Shown: positions 1-7,426 of the stretch, piece after piece
How the letters are laid out: every line of letters begins with the position of its first letter
Numbering within the stretch: the first letter of the stretch is position 1
Made by a program: the position numbers and the translations under genes
The notes under the pieces: model-generated
Told to the model about the DNA's origin: nothing
The model's input: only the letters and a program-made list of their open reading frames with translations
Database searches by the model: none
DNA from: Acidimicrobiia bacterium
Lineage (GTDB): Bacteria; Actinomycetota; Acidimicrobiia; IMCC26256; JAENVU01
Direction of reading: 5' to 3'
DNA: 9,576 bases
Assembly (NCBI GenBank): GCA_017882945.1
Contig: JADGON010000371.1
Coordinates: forward strand, 1 to 9,576

Positions 1-437
1 AGCTCCGCGGCGCGCACCGCGTAGCGCTGGGAGCAGAACGGCAGCAGCGCGAGGTGCGCGCGCTCGCCGGCGTTCGTCGTGTGCTCGAGCACACCGCCGG
101 CATCGGGACGCGCCACGTGGCCGAGCACGGTGATCCCGAGCTCACCCATCAGCGGCCGGATCGCCTCGAAGCGCCCGGGGTTGTCGTGGTTGCCTGCGAT
201 CACGACGACCTTCGCCCCGGTGTCGTGCAGGTCCAGGAGCGCGCGCAGCACGATCTGCTCCGCTTCGGCCGACGGCGCCGCCGACTCGTAGAGGTCGCCG
301 GCGACGAGGACGAGGTCGACCCCGCGCTCGCGCGCCACGCCCGCGATCTCTGCGAGGACGCGGCGGTGCTCGTCGAGGCGCGACAGGCCGCGGATCGTCT
401 TGCCGACGTGCCAATCCGAGGTGTGGAGGATCTTCAC
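1..437 (-). CDS. sbcD: Exonuclease SbcCD subunit D (Mre11-type nuclease), N-terminal part, cut by window edge
   Basis: Metallophosphoesterase-family DNA nuclease. SbcD pairs with the SMC-like ATPase SbcC to open and trim DNA ends and hairpins in the cytoplasm. The frame reads 145 codons from GTG at 437 to the left edge. It starts MKILHTSDWHVGK, typical of SbcD, and shows the metal-binding motifs in order: D8-W-H10, G47-D48 (VAGDLYE) and G82-NHD85. The C-terminal part of the nuclease domain and the cap domain lie outside. The GTG start is set by a strong GGAGGAG Shine-Dalgarno 3-4 bases upstream and by the family N-terminus. It lies 127 bp downstream of the HerA-like gene on the same strand, so co-transcription is likely. 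SbcC would be expected further left but is not visible. The initiation region sits in a potential hairpin (see 429-454). Confidence 0.9.
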   Translation of the reverse strand, partial: MKILHTSDWHVGKTIRGLSRLDEHRRVLAEIAGVARERGVDLVLVAGDLYESAAPSAEAEQIVLRALLDLHDTGAKVVVIAGNHDNPGRFEAIRPLMGELGITVLGHVARPDAGGVLEHTTNAGERAHLALLPFCSQRYAVRAAE

Positions 438-454
438 CGTCTCCTCCGAAGATC
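429..454 (-). promoter_or_regulatory. Potential hairpin enclosing the sbcD ribosome-binding site and start
   Basis: On the minus strand GATCTTC (454-448) and GAAGATC (435-429) are perfect 7-bp complements around a 12-base loop, GGAGGAGACGGT, which holds the Shine-Dalgarno. The last base of the GTG start falls in the stem. Seen directly: the inverted repeat. Inferred: it could modulate sbcD translation. The upstream arm belongs to the 57-bp repeat, so a second copy of that arm exists at 505-511. Confidence 0.4.
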
Positions 455-558
455 TCCCACGGCCGACCGGCGGACCGCGGCTGGCGTACGGCCGTGGGCG
501 GTCCGAAGATCTCCCACGGCCGACCGGCGGACCGCGGCTGGCGTACGGCCGTGGGCGG
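445..558. repeat. Perfect 2 x 57-bp tandem duplication with internal inverted repeats
   Basis: Bases 445-501 and 502-558 are identical, and the flanking bases 444 and 559 break the match. Each unit holds a 10-bp perfect inverted repeat, CCCACGGCCG and CGGCCGTGGG, with a 23-base loop (456-465/489-498 and 513-522/546-555). The inner arms 489-498 and 513-522 can also pair with each other across a 14-base loop. The repeat fills 114 of the 127 bases between the HerA-like stop and the sbcD start. No T-run follows any stem, so it does not look like a classical intrinsic terminator. The absence of any divergence between the copies suggests a recent duplication or active homogenisation. Confidence 0.95.
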
Positions 559-564
559 CGTAGC

Positions 565-2301
<1,737 letters not shown>

Positions 2302-2458
2302 CTGGCGGAGCGCACGCCGGAGCGGGCACGAAGTGCGGAGGCAGAAGCGACCATGAGAGCGGAGCGTAGCGAGAGGGTGAGACACGACCACGGAGGTGAT
2401 CCGCACGGTCGGGCGGGGCGAACAGAACGCGACATCCGTTCGGCGATTGGAGCAGGCA

Positions 2459-2746
2459 ATGGCAGTGGCAGTAGTGATGGACTTCGAGGGCGCGACGCTC
2501 GATCAGTACGACCAGGTGATCGAGAAGATGGGGTTCAAAGCGACCGGACCGGGCGCGCCCGGGGGCCTCTTCCACTGGGTGACCCGGACCGACTCCGGCA
2601 TCCGCGTCACCGACGTCTGGGCCACTCGTGAGCAGTTCGAAGCGTTCGCCGCGGACAAGATCGGCCCGATCACCGCGGCAGTCGGCATCCCGGCGCCGCC
2701 CACGGCGACCTACCACGACGTGCACAACTACCTGACCAAGGGCTGA
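2459..2746 (+). CDS. Small conserved-looking protein, possible dimeric alpha/beta-barrel fold, 95 aa
   Basis: Function not recognised. The protein begins MAVAVVMDFEGATLDQYDQV and ends YHDVHNYLTKG. The pattern is a short N-terminal strand, a helix (LDQYDQVIEKM), a Gly/Pro-rich turn, the strands LFHWVTRT and IRVTDVW, a helix (REQFEAFAADKIGPI) and a last strand. It fits the ferredoxin-like alpha/beta barrel of ABM or EthD-type small proteins, but no catalytic residue can be assigned. ATG 2459 is chosen because GGAG at 2449-2452 lies six bases upstream; the frame stays open to 2396 with unlikely residues. It is transcribed away from the HerA-like gene and ends 1 bp before the converging acetyltransferase stop. 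No signal peptide or membrane segment is present. Confidence 0.8.
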   Translation: MAVAVVMDFEGATLDQYDQVIEKMGFKATGPGAPGGLFHWVTRTDSGIRVTDVWATREQFEAFAADKIGPITAAVGIPAPPTATYHDVHNYLTKG

Positions 2747-2747
2747 G

Positions 2748-3161
2748 TCAGAGGAGCAAGGACCAGCGTTGGTCTTCCGGGTCGCGCTGGAAGCCCGCGC
2801 GCTCCCAGAACGCGATCGCGGTTGCGTTCTCGGTGTTCACCATCGCGTCGAGGCGAACGGCTCCACGCGCCCTGGCACGCGCCCCGGCTTCGGCCACAAG
2901 CGCGCGGGCAACTCCGGCGCGACGCGCGTCGGGTTCGGTCGCGAGCCGGTGCATGTGGCAACGCCACCCGTCCCATCCGACGATGAGCGTCCCGATGATC
3001 CGGCCGTCGTGCTCGGCGACGAGGAGCGCGTCGGGATCACGCGCTAGAAGCTGCTCCGCCTCGGGCGCCTGACCCGCGTGACGGGTCGGGCCGGCGGCGC
3101 GGTTCCACAGGTCGACGACGGCGGGGATGTCGGCCTCGGTCGCGGATCGGATCGCCGGCAT
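2748..3161 (-). CDS. GNAT-family N-acetyltransferase, 137 aa
   Basis: Transfers an acetyl group from acetyl-CoA to an amine or alcohol; the acceptor is unknown. It starts MPAIRSATEADIPAVVDLWNRAAG, the usual first strand and helix of the GNAT fold. Motif A is HRLATEPDARRAGVARAL (71-88), carrying the RxxGxA acetyl-CoA pyrophosphate loop (R80-RAGVA85). Motif B is NTENATAIAFWERAGF (109-124). The length is typical of a single-domain GNAT. ATG 3161 is the only plausible start, although no good Shine-Dalgarno precedes it. It follows the dehydrogenase gene by 40 bp on the same strand and may be expressed with it. Its stop faces the stop of the 95-aa gene with one base between them, leaving no room for a separate terminator. 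Confidence 0.9.
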   Translation of the reverse strand: MPAIRSATEADIPAVVDLWNRAAGPTRHAGQAPEAEQLLARDPDALLVAEHDGRIIGTLIVGWDGWRCHMHRLATEPDARRAGVARALVAEAGARARARGAVRLDAMVNTENATAIAFWERAGFQRDPEDQRWSLLL

Positions 3162-3201
3162 CCCGACATCGTGGCAGGAGGCACCGCCTGGCCCCGCGGA
3201 G

Positions 3202-4269
3202 TTACTTCCGGCGCAGGAGGCCGCGCCCGGGGACCAACGGCAGGTCGAGGACGGAGAGCAGCCCGGGGGCGGCGTCGCACACCGCCGGGATCGTGTTGAC
3301 GAGCCGCGCCGCGGTGCCGACGAGGCCGCCGGTGTTGTGGTCGCCGTCGTCGCCCATCATCTGGACGTCACACGTGTAGCTCGGATTGCCGCTGACGATG
3401 ACCCGGTACCCGCTCTGGTCGACGGGCTGCGGCCAGTGCGGCGCCAGCGCGTCGTCGAGGCGGGTCACGTGCTCGAGGATGATCCGGGGCTCACCGTCGA
3501 CGATCCCCTGCACCTCGAAGCGCATGGCCGCCGTCGTCCCCTTCTCGACCACACCGAAGCCGAGGTCGATCGTCTCCTCGGCGGGCAGCCGCTCGTGGAC
3601 CTCGCGCAGCTCTTCGATCTCGACGCCGAGCCCCGCCGCGAGCACCTTCACCGTGCCACCCCATGCGAACGACAGCACTCCGGGAATCAGCAGCAGTGGT
3701 GTGGAGTCGAGCGGCTGACCGAAGCCCATCGTGTCGAAGAGCACCGTCGGTTGCGCGTACGTCGCGTAGTTGACGACTTCCATGACGCGCAGCGTGTCGA
3801 TGTACTCGCACTGCCCGGTGAGCACGAGGGGAAGCAGGTCGTTGGCCCAACCCGGGTCGATGCCCGAGGTGAAGCACGACACCCCTGCCTCATTGCACGC
3901 GTCCTCGAGCGGCTTGCGCATCCCCGGATCGACATGCGGCGGGTAGACGAGGGGCACGACGGAGCTCGAGACGATGTTCTTTCCCGACGCGGCAATGCGC
4001 GCCAGGTCCGCGATCGCCTCGCCCGGGCGCAGGTCTGCGGTCGCGGTGTAACAGACGCAGTCGGCCTCGAGGGCAAGGAGCGCGTCCATGTCGTTCGTCG
4101 CGGCGACGCCGACCGGGTCGATGCCCACGATCTCGCCCGCATCCCGACCCGCCTTGTCCGCGCTGTGGACCCAGAGGCCCACCAGCTCGAGGTCGGGGTG
4201 CTCCGCGATCAGGCGCAGCGCATGGCGCCCCACGTTGCCCGTGCTCCATTGGATGACCTTGTACGCCAC
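3202..4269 (-). CDS. NAD(P)-dependent amine dehydrogenase, dihydrodipicolinate-reductase / 2,4-diaminopentanoate-dehydrogenase-like, 355 aa
   Basis: Rossmann-fold oxidoreductase of a family common in Mycobacterium and other actinobacteria, often annotated as dihydrodipicolinate reductase. The relationship to 2,4-diaminopentanoate dehydrogenase suggests oxidation of an amino group or reduction of an imine; the substrate is unknown. The N-terminus MAYKVIQWSTGNVGRHALRLI holds the nucleotide-binding glycines G11 and G14. The acidic-residue region after strand 2 is LVGLWVHSADKAG. Later stretches SSSVVPLVYPP, TSGIDPGWANDLLPL and the C-terminal GNPSYTCDVQMMGD are typical of the family. GTG 4269 is the chosen start because AAGGAG (4280-4275) lies five bases upstream and the product then begins at the expected MAYK. 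The longer open frame to 4383 adds Pro/Arg-rich non-family sequence. It is divergent from the lysozyme gene. Confidence 0.87.
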   Translation of the reverse strand: MAYKVIQWSTGNVGRHALRLIAEHPDLELVGLWVHSADKAGRDAGEIVGIDPVGVAATNDMDALLALEADCVCYTATADLRPGEAIADLARIAASGKNIVSSSVVPLVYPPHVDPGMRKPLEDACNEAGVSCFTSGIDPGWANDLLPLVLTGQCEYIDTLRVMEVVNYATYAQPTVLFDTMGFGQPLDSTPLLLIPGVLSFAWGGTVKVLAAGLGVEIEELREVHERLPAEETIDLGFGVVEKGTTAAMRFEVQGIVDGEPRIILEHVTRLDDALAPHWPQPVDQSGYRVIVSGNPSYTCDVQMMGDDGDHNTGGLVGTAARLVNTIPAVCDAAPGLLSVLDLPLVPGRGLLRRK

Positions 4270-4274
4270 GACCA

Positions 4275-4302
4275 CTCCTTCTCTCCAGGAGGCCGGAGCG
4301 TA
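4275..4302 (-). promoter_or_regulatory. Candidate -10 element and ribosome-binding site of the dehydrogenase gene
   Basis: On the minus strand TACGCT (4302-4297) matches the actinobacterial TANNNT -10 pattern. It would give a leader of about 20 bases carrying AAGGAG (4280-4275), correctly placed for the GTG at 4269. No convincing -35 is visible, so the -10 call is weak; the ribosome-binding site is clear. Confidence 0.4.
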
Positions 4303-4407
4303 GGCCGGTCGCAGAATCGGCGGATATTTCGGCCTCGGAACGGGAAGGGTCAGGGCCCAGGGGCACATCGAGAGGCGGAGCATTGGCGCCCGGAACGATT
4401 GCCGAAT

Positions 4408-4423
4408 GTCACAATTCGGTCAC
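4408..4423 (+). promoter_or_regulatory. GTCAC direct repeat, candidate MtrA-type response-regulator site
   Basis: GTCAC occurs at 4408-4412 and again at 4419-4423, exactly 11 bp apart, in the context GTCACAATT and GTCACCACG. The OmpR-family regulator MtrA of actinobacteria is known to bind tandem GTCACAgcg-like or GTAAC repeats about one helical turn apart, and to control peptidoglycan hydrolase genes. The site lies 73 bp upstream of the lysozyme start at 4481. A further inverted half-like CGTTAC occurs at 4462-4467. Confidence 0.4.
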
Positions 4424-4464
4424 CACGCGGCGGCGCCAGATGGCGCCCCGACCCGGGGTCCCGT

Positions 4465-4470
4465 TACCCT
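4465..4470 (+). promoter_or_regulatory. Candidate -10 element of the lysozyme gene
   Basis: TACCCT fits TANNNT and ends ten bases before the GTG at 4481. Transcription would start about three or four bases before the coding region, which agrees with the lack of any Shine-Dalgarno there. No -35 is recognisable. Confidence 0.35.
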
Positions 4471-4480
4471 GAGCGCTTCC

Positions 4481-5464
4481 GTGACGTCCCGAAAGCCCGT
4501 TCTCGTCGCGCGCGCCCAGCGGTTGGCGGTGGCCCTGCTGGCAGTCACCCTGGTGCTCAGCGCGCCCACCGCAGCGGTGGCTGCCCCACGCCCGCGCGAC
4601 ACGGCCGGCGACGCCCAGGGCCGGGTGGCATCCGCCCAACGGGCAGCGAACGCGGAGGCCGGCCGCTACCTCGCCGCGCTGAGCTCGTTCGAGCGGCTCC
4701 GGACCCAGGCCACCGAGGTCGAGAACGCCATCAGCCAGGGCGAGCAGCACGCCGCATCGCTGCGTCGCATCGTGCAGGAGCGCGCGGCCCGCGCGTACAT
4801 GCGGGCCGGTTCGAGCTTGCCCTCCCTGCTCACGGTCGGTGACCTTGCCGACATGATGCGGAGCGACAAGCTGCTCACCACCGCGAACGTGAAGGACTCC
4901 GACGCGCTCTCTGTCCTCAACGCGCAACAGGCCGATCTGCGTACGAAACGTGAGGATCTGCACCAGCTCGAGAGCCAGCAGGGCAGTGCGCTCGACAACC
5001 TCCAGAGTGCGAGTCGCAAGGCGAACGCGTTGCTCGCGTCCGCGTTGCGGAATCGGCAGGACGTGCAGGCGCGACTCGCCGCGCAGGCCGCGAGCAGGAG
5101 CGCGACGCCGGGAAATCGACCGTCGACGCGTCGCGCGCCGCGCGCCACGCCGGTTGTCGCCGTCATCCCCCCGCCGCCGCCGCCGAGCACCGGTGGCGGG
5201 TCGAGCTCGCACCACAACGACCCGTTCCTCTCATGCGTCCGGCAACGTGAGAGCAGCGGCAACTACGGCGTGATCAACCACAGCGGCCCGTACTACGGCG
5301 CGTACCAATTTCTCGCGTCGACGTGGAACATCGCCGCGAGCCACGCGGGCCGGATCGACCTCGTCGGCGTCCTCCCGTCGAACGCGTCGCCGAACGACCA
5401 GGACGAGATCGCGTGGAGCCTGTACCAGTGGCAGGGTGCCGGTCCTTGGGGCGGAGGCTGCTGA
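4481..5464 (+). CDS. Secreted Rpf-like / transglycosylase-family lysozyme with N-terminal coiled coil, 327 aa
   Basis: Exported peptidoglycan hydrolase. With GTG 4481 as start, the product begins with a classical signal peptide: a basic n-region (MTSRKPVLVARAQR), a hydrophobic core (LAVALLAVTLVLS) and AVAA near residue 35 as a likely cleavage region. ATG 4406 is in frame but would give an n-region of about 40 residues and lies inside the candidate regulator site, so it was not used. Residues about 45-210 are Ala/Gln/Arg-rich and look coiled-coil, as in NlpC/RipA-type hydrolases. A linker with P230-P235 and Ser/Gly follows. The C-terminal domain (247-327) contains CVRQRESSGNYGVINHSG and GAYQFLASTW, typical of the resuscitation-promoting-factor and transglycosylase-like fold. 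E257 is the expected catalytic acid. C252 and the terminal C327 could form the Rpf-type disulfide. The dehydrogenase gene starts 3 bp after its stop. Confidence 0.87.
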   Translation: MTSRKPVLVARAQRLAVALLAVTLVLSAPTAAVAAPRPRDTAGDAQGRVASAQRAANAEAGRYLAALSSFERLRTQATEVENAISQGEQHAASLRRIVQERAARAYMRAGSSLPSLLTVGDLADMMRSDKLLTTANVKDSDALSVLNAQQADLRTKREDLHQLESQQGSALDNLQSASRKANALLASALRNRQDVQARLAAQAASRSATPGNRPSTRRAPRATPVVAVIPPPPPPSTGGGSSSHHNDPFLSCVRQRESSGNYGVINHSGPYYGAYQFLASTWNIAASHAGRIDLVGVLPSNASPNDQDEIAWSLYQWQGAGPWGGGC

Positions 5465-5467
5465 GAC

Positions 5468-6505
5468 GTGCGCGCGCTGCGGCTCACTGCGTGGCAGCAC
5501 GAACCCGAGCTTCTCGACGTCGACGACCCTGAGCCCGGTCCCGGCGCGGTGCTCGTCCGCATCGGCGGCGCGGGCGCGTGCCACTCGGACCTCCACCTCC
5601 TGCACGACTTTGCCCCCGGCCTCCTCCCGTTCGACCCGCCGTTCACGCTCGGCCATGAGAACGCCGGCTGGGTCGAGTCGGTCGGTGCGGGGGTCACCGG
5701 CCTCGAACCCGGACAACCGGTCGCGGTCTACGGCGCGTGGGGTTGCGGGCGTTGCGGGCGCTGCCTCCAGGGCATGGAGAACTACTGCGAGAACCGCGCC
5801 GAGTTCCGCCGCGAAGGTTGCGGGCTCGGGTTCGACGGCGGGATGGCACCGCTCCTGCTCGTGCCGACCGCGCGTCACATCGTCCCCCTGACGGACCTCG
5901 ACCCGGTCGATGCCGCGCCGCTCACCGACGCGGGGCTGACGCCGTATCACGCCATCAAGCGGTCGCTCGACCAGCTCGTTCCCGGCTCGACGGCGCTGGT
6001 GATCGGTGCCGGCGGACTCGGTCACCTTGCGATCCAGATCCTGACCGCGGTCTCCGCCGCCCGGGTCGTCGCCGTCGACCAGTCCCCCGACGCCCTGGAG
6101 CTCGCCCTGGCTGTGGGCGCCTCGCACGGGGTGCTCGCCGGTGACACCGCGGCCGCCGAGGTCCGGGAGATCACCAAGGGACGCGGTACGGACCTCGTGC
6201 TGGACTTCGTCGGGGTGGACGCCACCATCGCGCTCGCCGCCGCCGTCGCCCGTCCGCTCTCCGACGTCACGCTCATCGGCGTCGGCATGGGGAGCTTCCC
6301 GTTCAGCTTCTTCACCGTCCCCTACGAGGTGTCGCTCGCCAGCACCTACTGGGGGTCGGCCAGCGAGCTCCACGAGGTCGTCGCGCTCGCCGAGGCGGGA
6401 AAGATCCGAGCGCACGTCGAGCGGTACTCCCTCGACGACGCGGCAAGGGCGTACACCGACCTGGCCGCGGGCACCCTGCGCGGCCGCGCCGTCATCGTCC
6501 CCTGA
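5468..6505 (+). CDS. Zinc-dependent NAD+ alcohol dehydrogenase, ADH-A type (MDR family), 345 aa
   Basis: Medium-chain dehydrogenase/reductase that interconverts alcohols and ketones or aldehydes. It closely resembles Rhodococcus ruber ADH-A, including the stretch DLDPVDAAPLTDAGLTPYHAI. Catalytic zinc ligands are C38, H63 and D154, with E64 next to them; Asp in place of the usual third Cys is known for ADH-A. The structural zinc site is C93, C96, C99 and C107 (GCGRCGRCLQGMENYC). The Rossmann motif is VIGAGGLGHLAI (178-189), and D204 at the end of the second strand (VVAVD) favours NAD over NADP. The length matches the family. GTG 5468 gives the expected MRALRLT start, with GGAGG ten bases upstream. 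It follows the lysozyme gene by 3 bp, though the two functions have no obvious link. Physiological substrate unknown; secondary alcohols are a reasonable guess from ADH-A. Confidence 0.93.
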   Translation: MRALRLTAWQHEPELLDVDDPEPGPGAVLVRIGGAGACHSDLHLLHDFAPGLLPFDPPFTLGHENAGWVESVGAGVTGLEPGQPVAVYGAWGCGRCGRCLQGMENYCENRAEFRREGCGLGFDGGMAPLLLVPTARHIVPLTDLDPVDAAPLTDAGLTPYHAIKRSLDQLVPGSTALVIGAGGLGHLAIQILTAVSAARVVAVDQSPDALELALAVGASHGVLAGDTAAAEVREITKGRGTDLVLDFVGVDATIALAAAVARPLSDVTLIGVGMGSFPFSFFTVPYEVSLASTYWGSASELHEVVALAEAGKIRAHVERYSLDDAARAYTDLAAGTLRGRAVIVP

Positions 6506-6624
6506 CCCCGCTCACCGCTCGTTTGGCGCGCCGGCGGCGGCGTACGCCAGATTCGCGACGAACGGCGGATGGAGATCGGGGCGAGTACCGTCCGGCGGCC
6601 GCAGCTCTCGAGGGGGGACACCAC

Positions 6625-7410
6625 ATGTTGGAGAGGTTTCGACTCGACGGGAAGGTGGCGATCGTCACCGGCGCCGGCCGAGGGATCGGCGCGGCCACCG
6701 CGCTCGCGCTGGCGGAGGCGGGTGCGGACGTCGTGCTCGCGTCGCGCACGAAGGAGCAGCTCGACGGCGTCGCGGCCCAGGTGCGTGACCTCGGTCGACG
6801 CGCAGTCGTAGCTCCCACGGACGTCGTCGAGAACGAGGCAGTTGCCGCACTCGCGCAGACCACCGTGGACGAGCTCGGCCGCATCGACATCGTCGTGAAC
6901 AACGCCGGCGGCACCATGCCCCGCCCGTTCATGGACACGAGCCCCGGTTATCTCGAGCGCGCCTTCCACTTCAACACCGTGAGCGCGTTCGTGCTCAGCA
7001 AGGCTGCGGCACCGTTCATGCTCCAGCAGGGGGAAGGCTCGATCGTCAACATCTCCTCGGCGATCGGGCGCCTGCGCGACCGCGGGTTCGTCGCGTACGG
7101 CACCGCCAAGGCTGCACTCACCCACATGAGCCGGCTCATGGCCGCGGACCTGGCACCGAAGATCCGCGTCAACGCGATCGCGGTGGGTTCGATCGCCACG
7201 AGTGCGCTCGAGACCGTCCTCACCGACGACGCCATCCGCAACGAGATGGTGACCGGCACACCGTTGAAGCGGCTCGGCGAGGCCGACGACATCGCGCTCT
7301 GCGCGCTCTACCTGGCGTCGCCCGCGTCGAGCTTCGTCACCGGCAAGCTCTTCGAAGTCGACGGCGGGCTCGAAGAAGCCAACCTCGCGCTCAACCTGCC
7401 GGACCTCTGA
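6625..7410 (+). CDS. Short-chain dehydrogenase/reductase (SDR), 261 aa
   Basis: Classical SDR catalysing an alcohol/carbonyl redox step. The nucleotide-binding motif is T15-GAGRGIG-22, followed by NNAG at 92-95. The catalytic tetrad is visible as N117, S145 (NISSAIG), Y158 and K162 (YGTAK). R41 and K43 after the second strand (VLASRTKEQL) suggest preference for NADP(H). The C-terminal part (TPLKRLGEADDIALCALYLASPASSFVTGKLFEVDGG) is the usual SDR ending. The length is standard. ATG 6625 is chosen for its purine-rich GGGGGGA ribosome-binding site about six bases upstream and for the family-like MLERFRLDGKVAIVTG start; upstream in-frame codons to 6523 are Arg-rich and unlikely. It is separated from the alcohol dehydrogenase by 119 bp and from the LLM gene by 16 bp, so it probably shares a transcript with the latter. 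Substrate unknown; 3-oxoacyl or hydroxysteroid-type SDRs are the nearest in appearance. Confidence 0.93.
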   Translation: MLERFRLDGKVAIVTGAGRGIGAATALALAEAGADVVLASRTKEQLDGVAAQVRDLGRRAVVAPTDVVENEAVAALAQTTVDELGRIDIVVNNAGGTMPRPFMDTSPGYLERAFHFNTVSAFVLSKAAAPFMLQQGEGSIVNISSAIGRLRDRGFVAYGTAKAALTHMSRLMAADLAPKIRVNAIAVGSIATSALETVLTDDAIRNEMVTGTPLKRLGEADDIALCALYLASPASSFVTGKLFEVDGGLEEANLALNLPDL

Positions 7411-7426
7411 GCGAAGCGAGCTGACC

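Noticed and set aside
456..555. Hairpins in the tandem repeat as an intrinsic terminator of the HerA-like gene
   Set aside because: Stems are strong but no T-run follows on the minus strand, and the downstream sbcD start follows closely, so a classical terminator is not supported.
445..558. The tandem repeat as a CRISPR array
   Set aside because: There are only two directly adjacent identical units and no spacers or cas genes.
2302..2406. Extended N-terminus of the HerA-like protein from GTG 2406
   Set aside because: The extra 35 residues are not family-like and include the dispersed GAGCG-type motif; ATG 2301 matches the expected N-terminus.
3127..4842. Long plus-strand open frame of 571 codons
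   Set aside because: It is antisense to the amine-dehydrogenase-like gene and runs into the lysozyme in another frame. Its product is Arg/His/Asp-rich with no family pattern, typical of open shadows in high-GC DNA.
5231..6415. Minus-strand open frame of 394 codons
   Set aside because: Antisense to the alcohol dehydrogenase and lysozyme end. Composition is Arg/Glu/Asp-rich without recognisable domains.
6539..6548. Palindrome GGCGTACGCC upstream of the SDR gene as an operator
   Set aside because: It is only 10 bp, GC-rich and common by chance, with no adjoining promoter elements that could be recognised.
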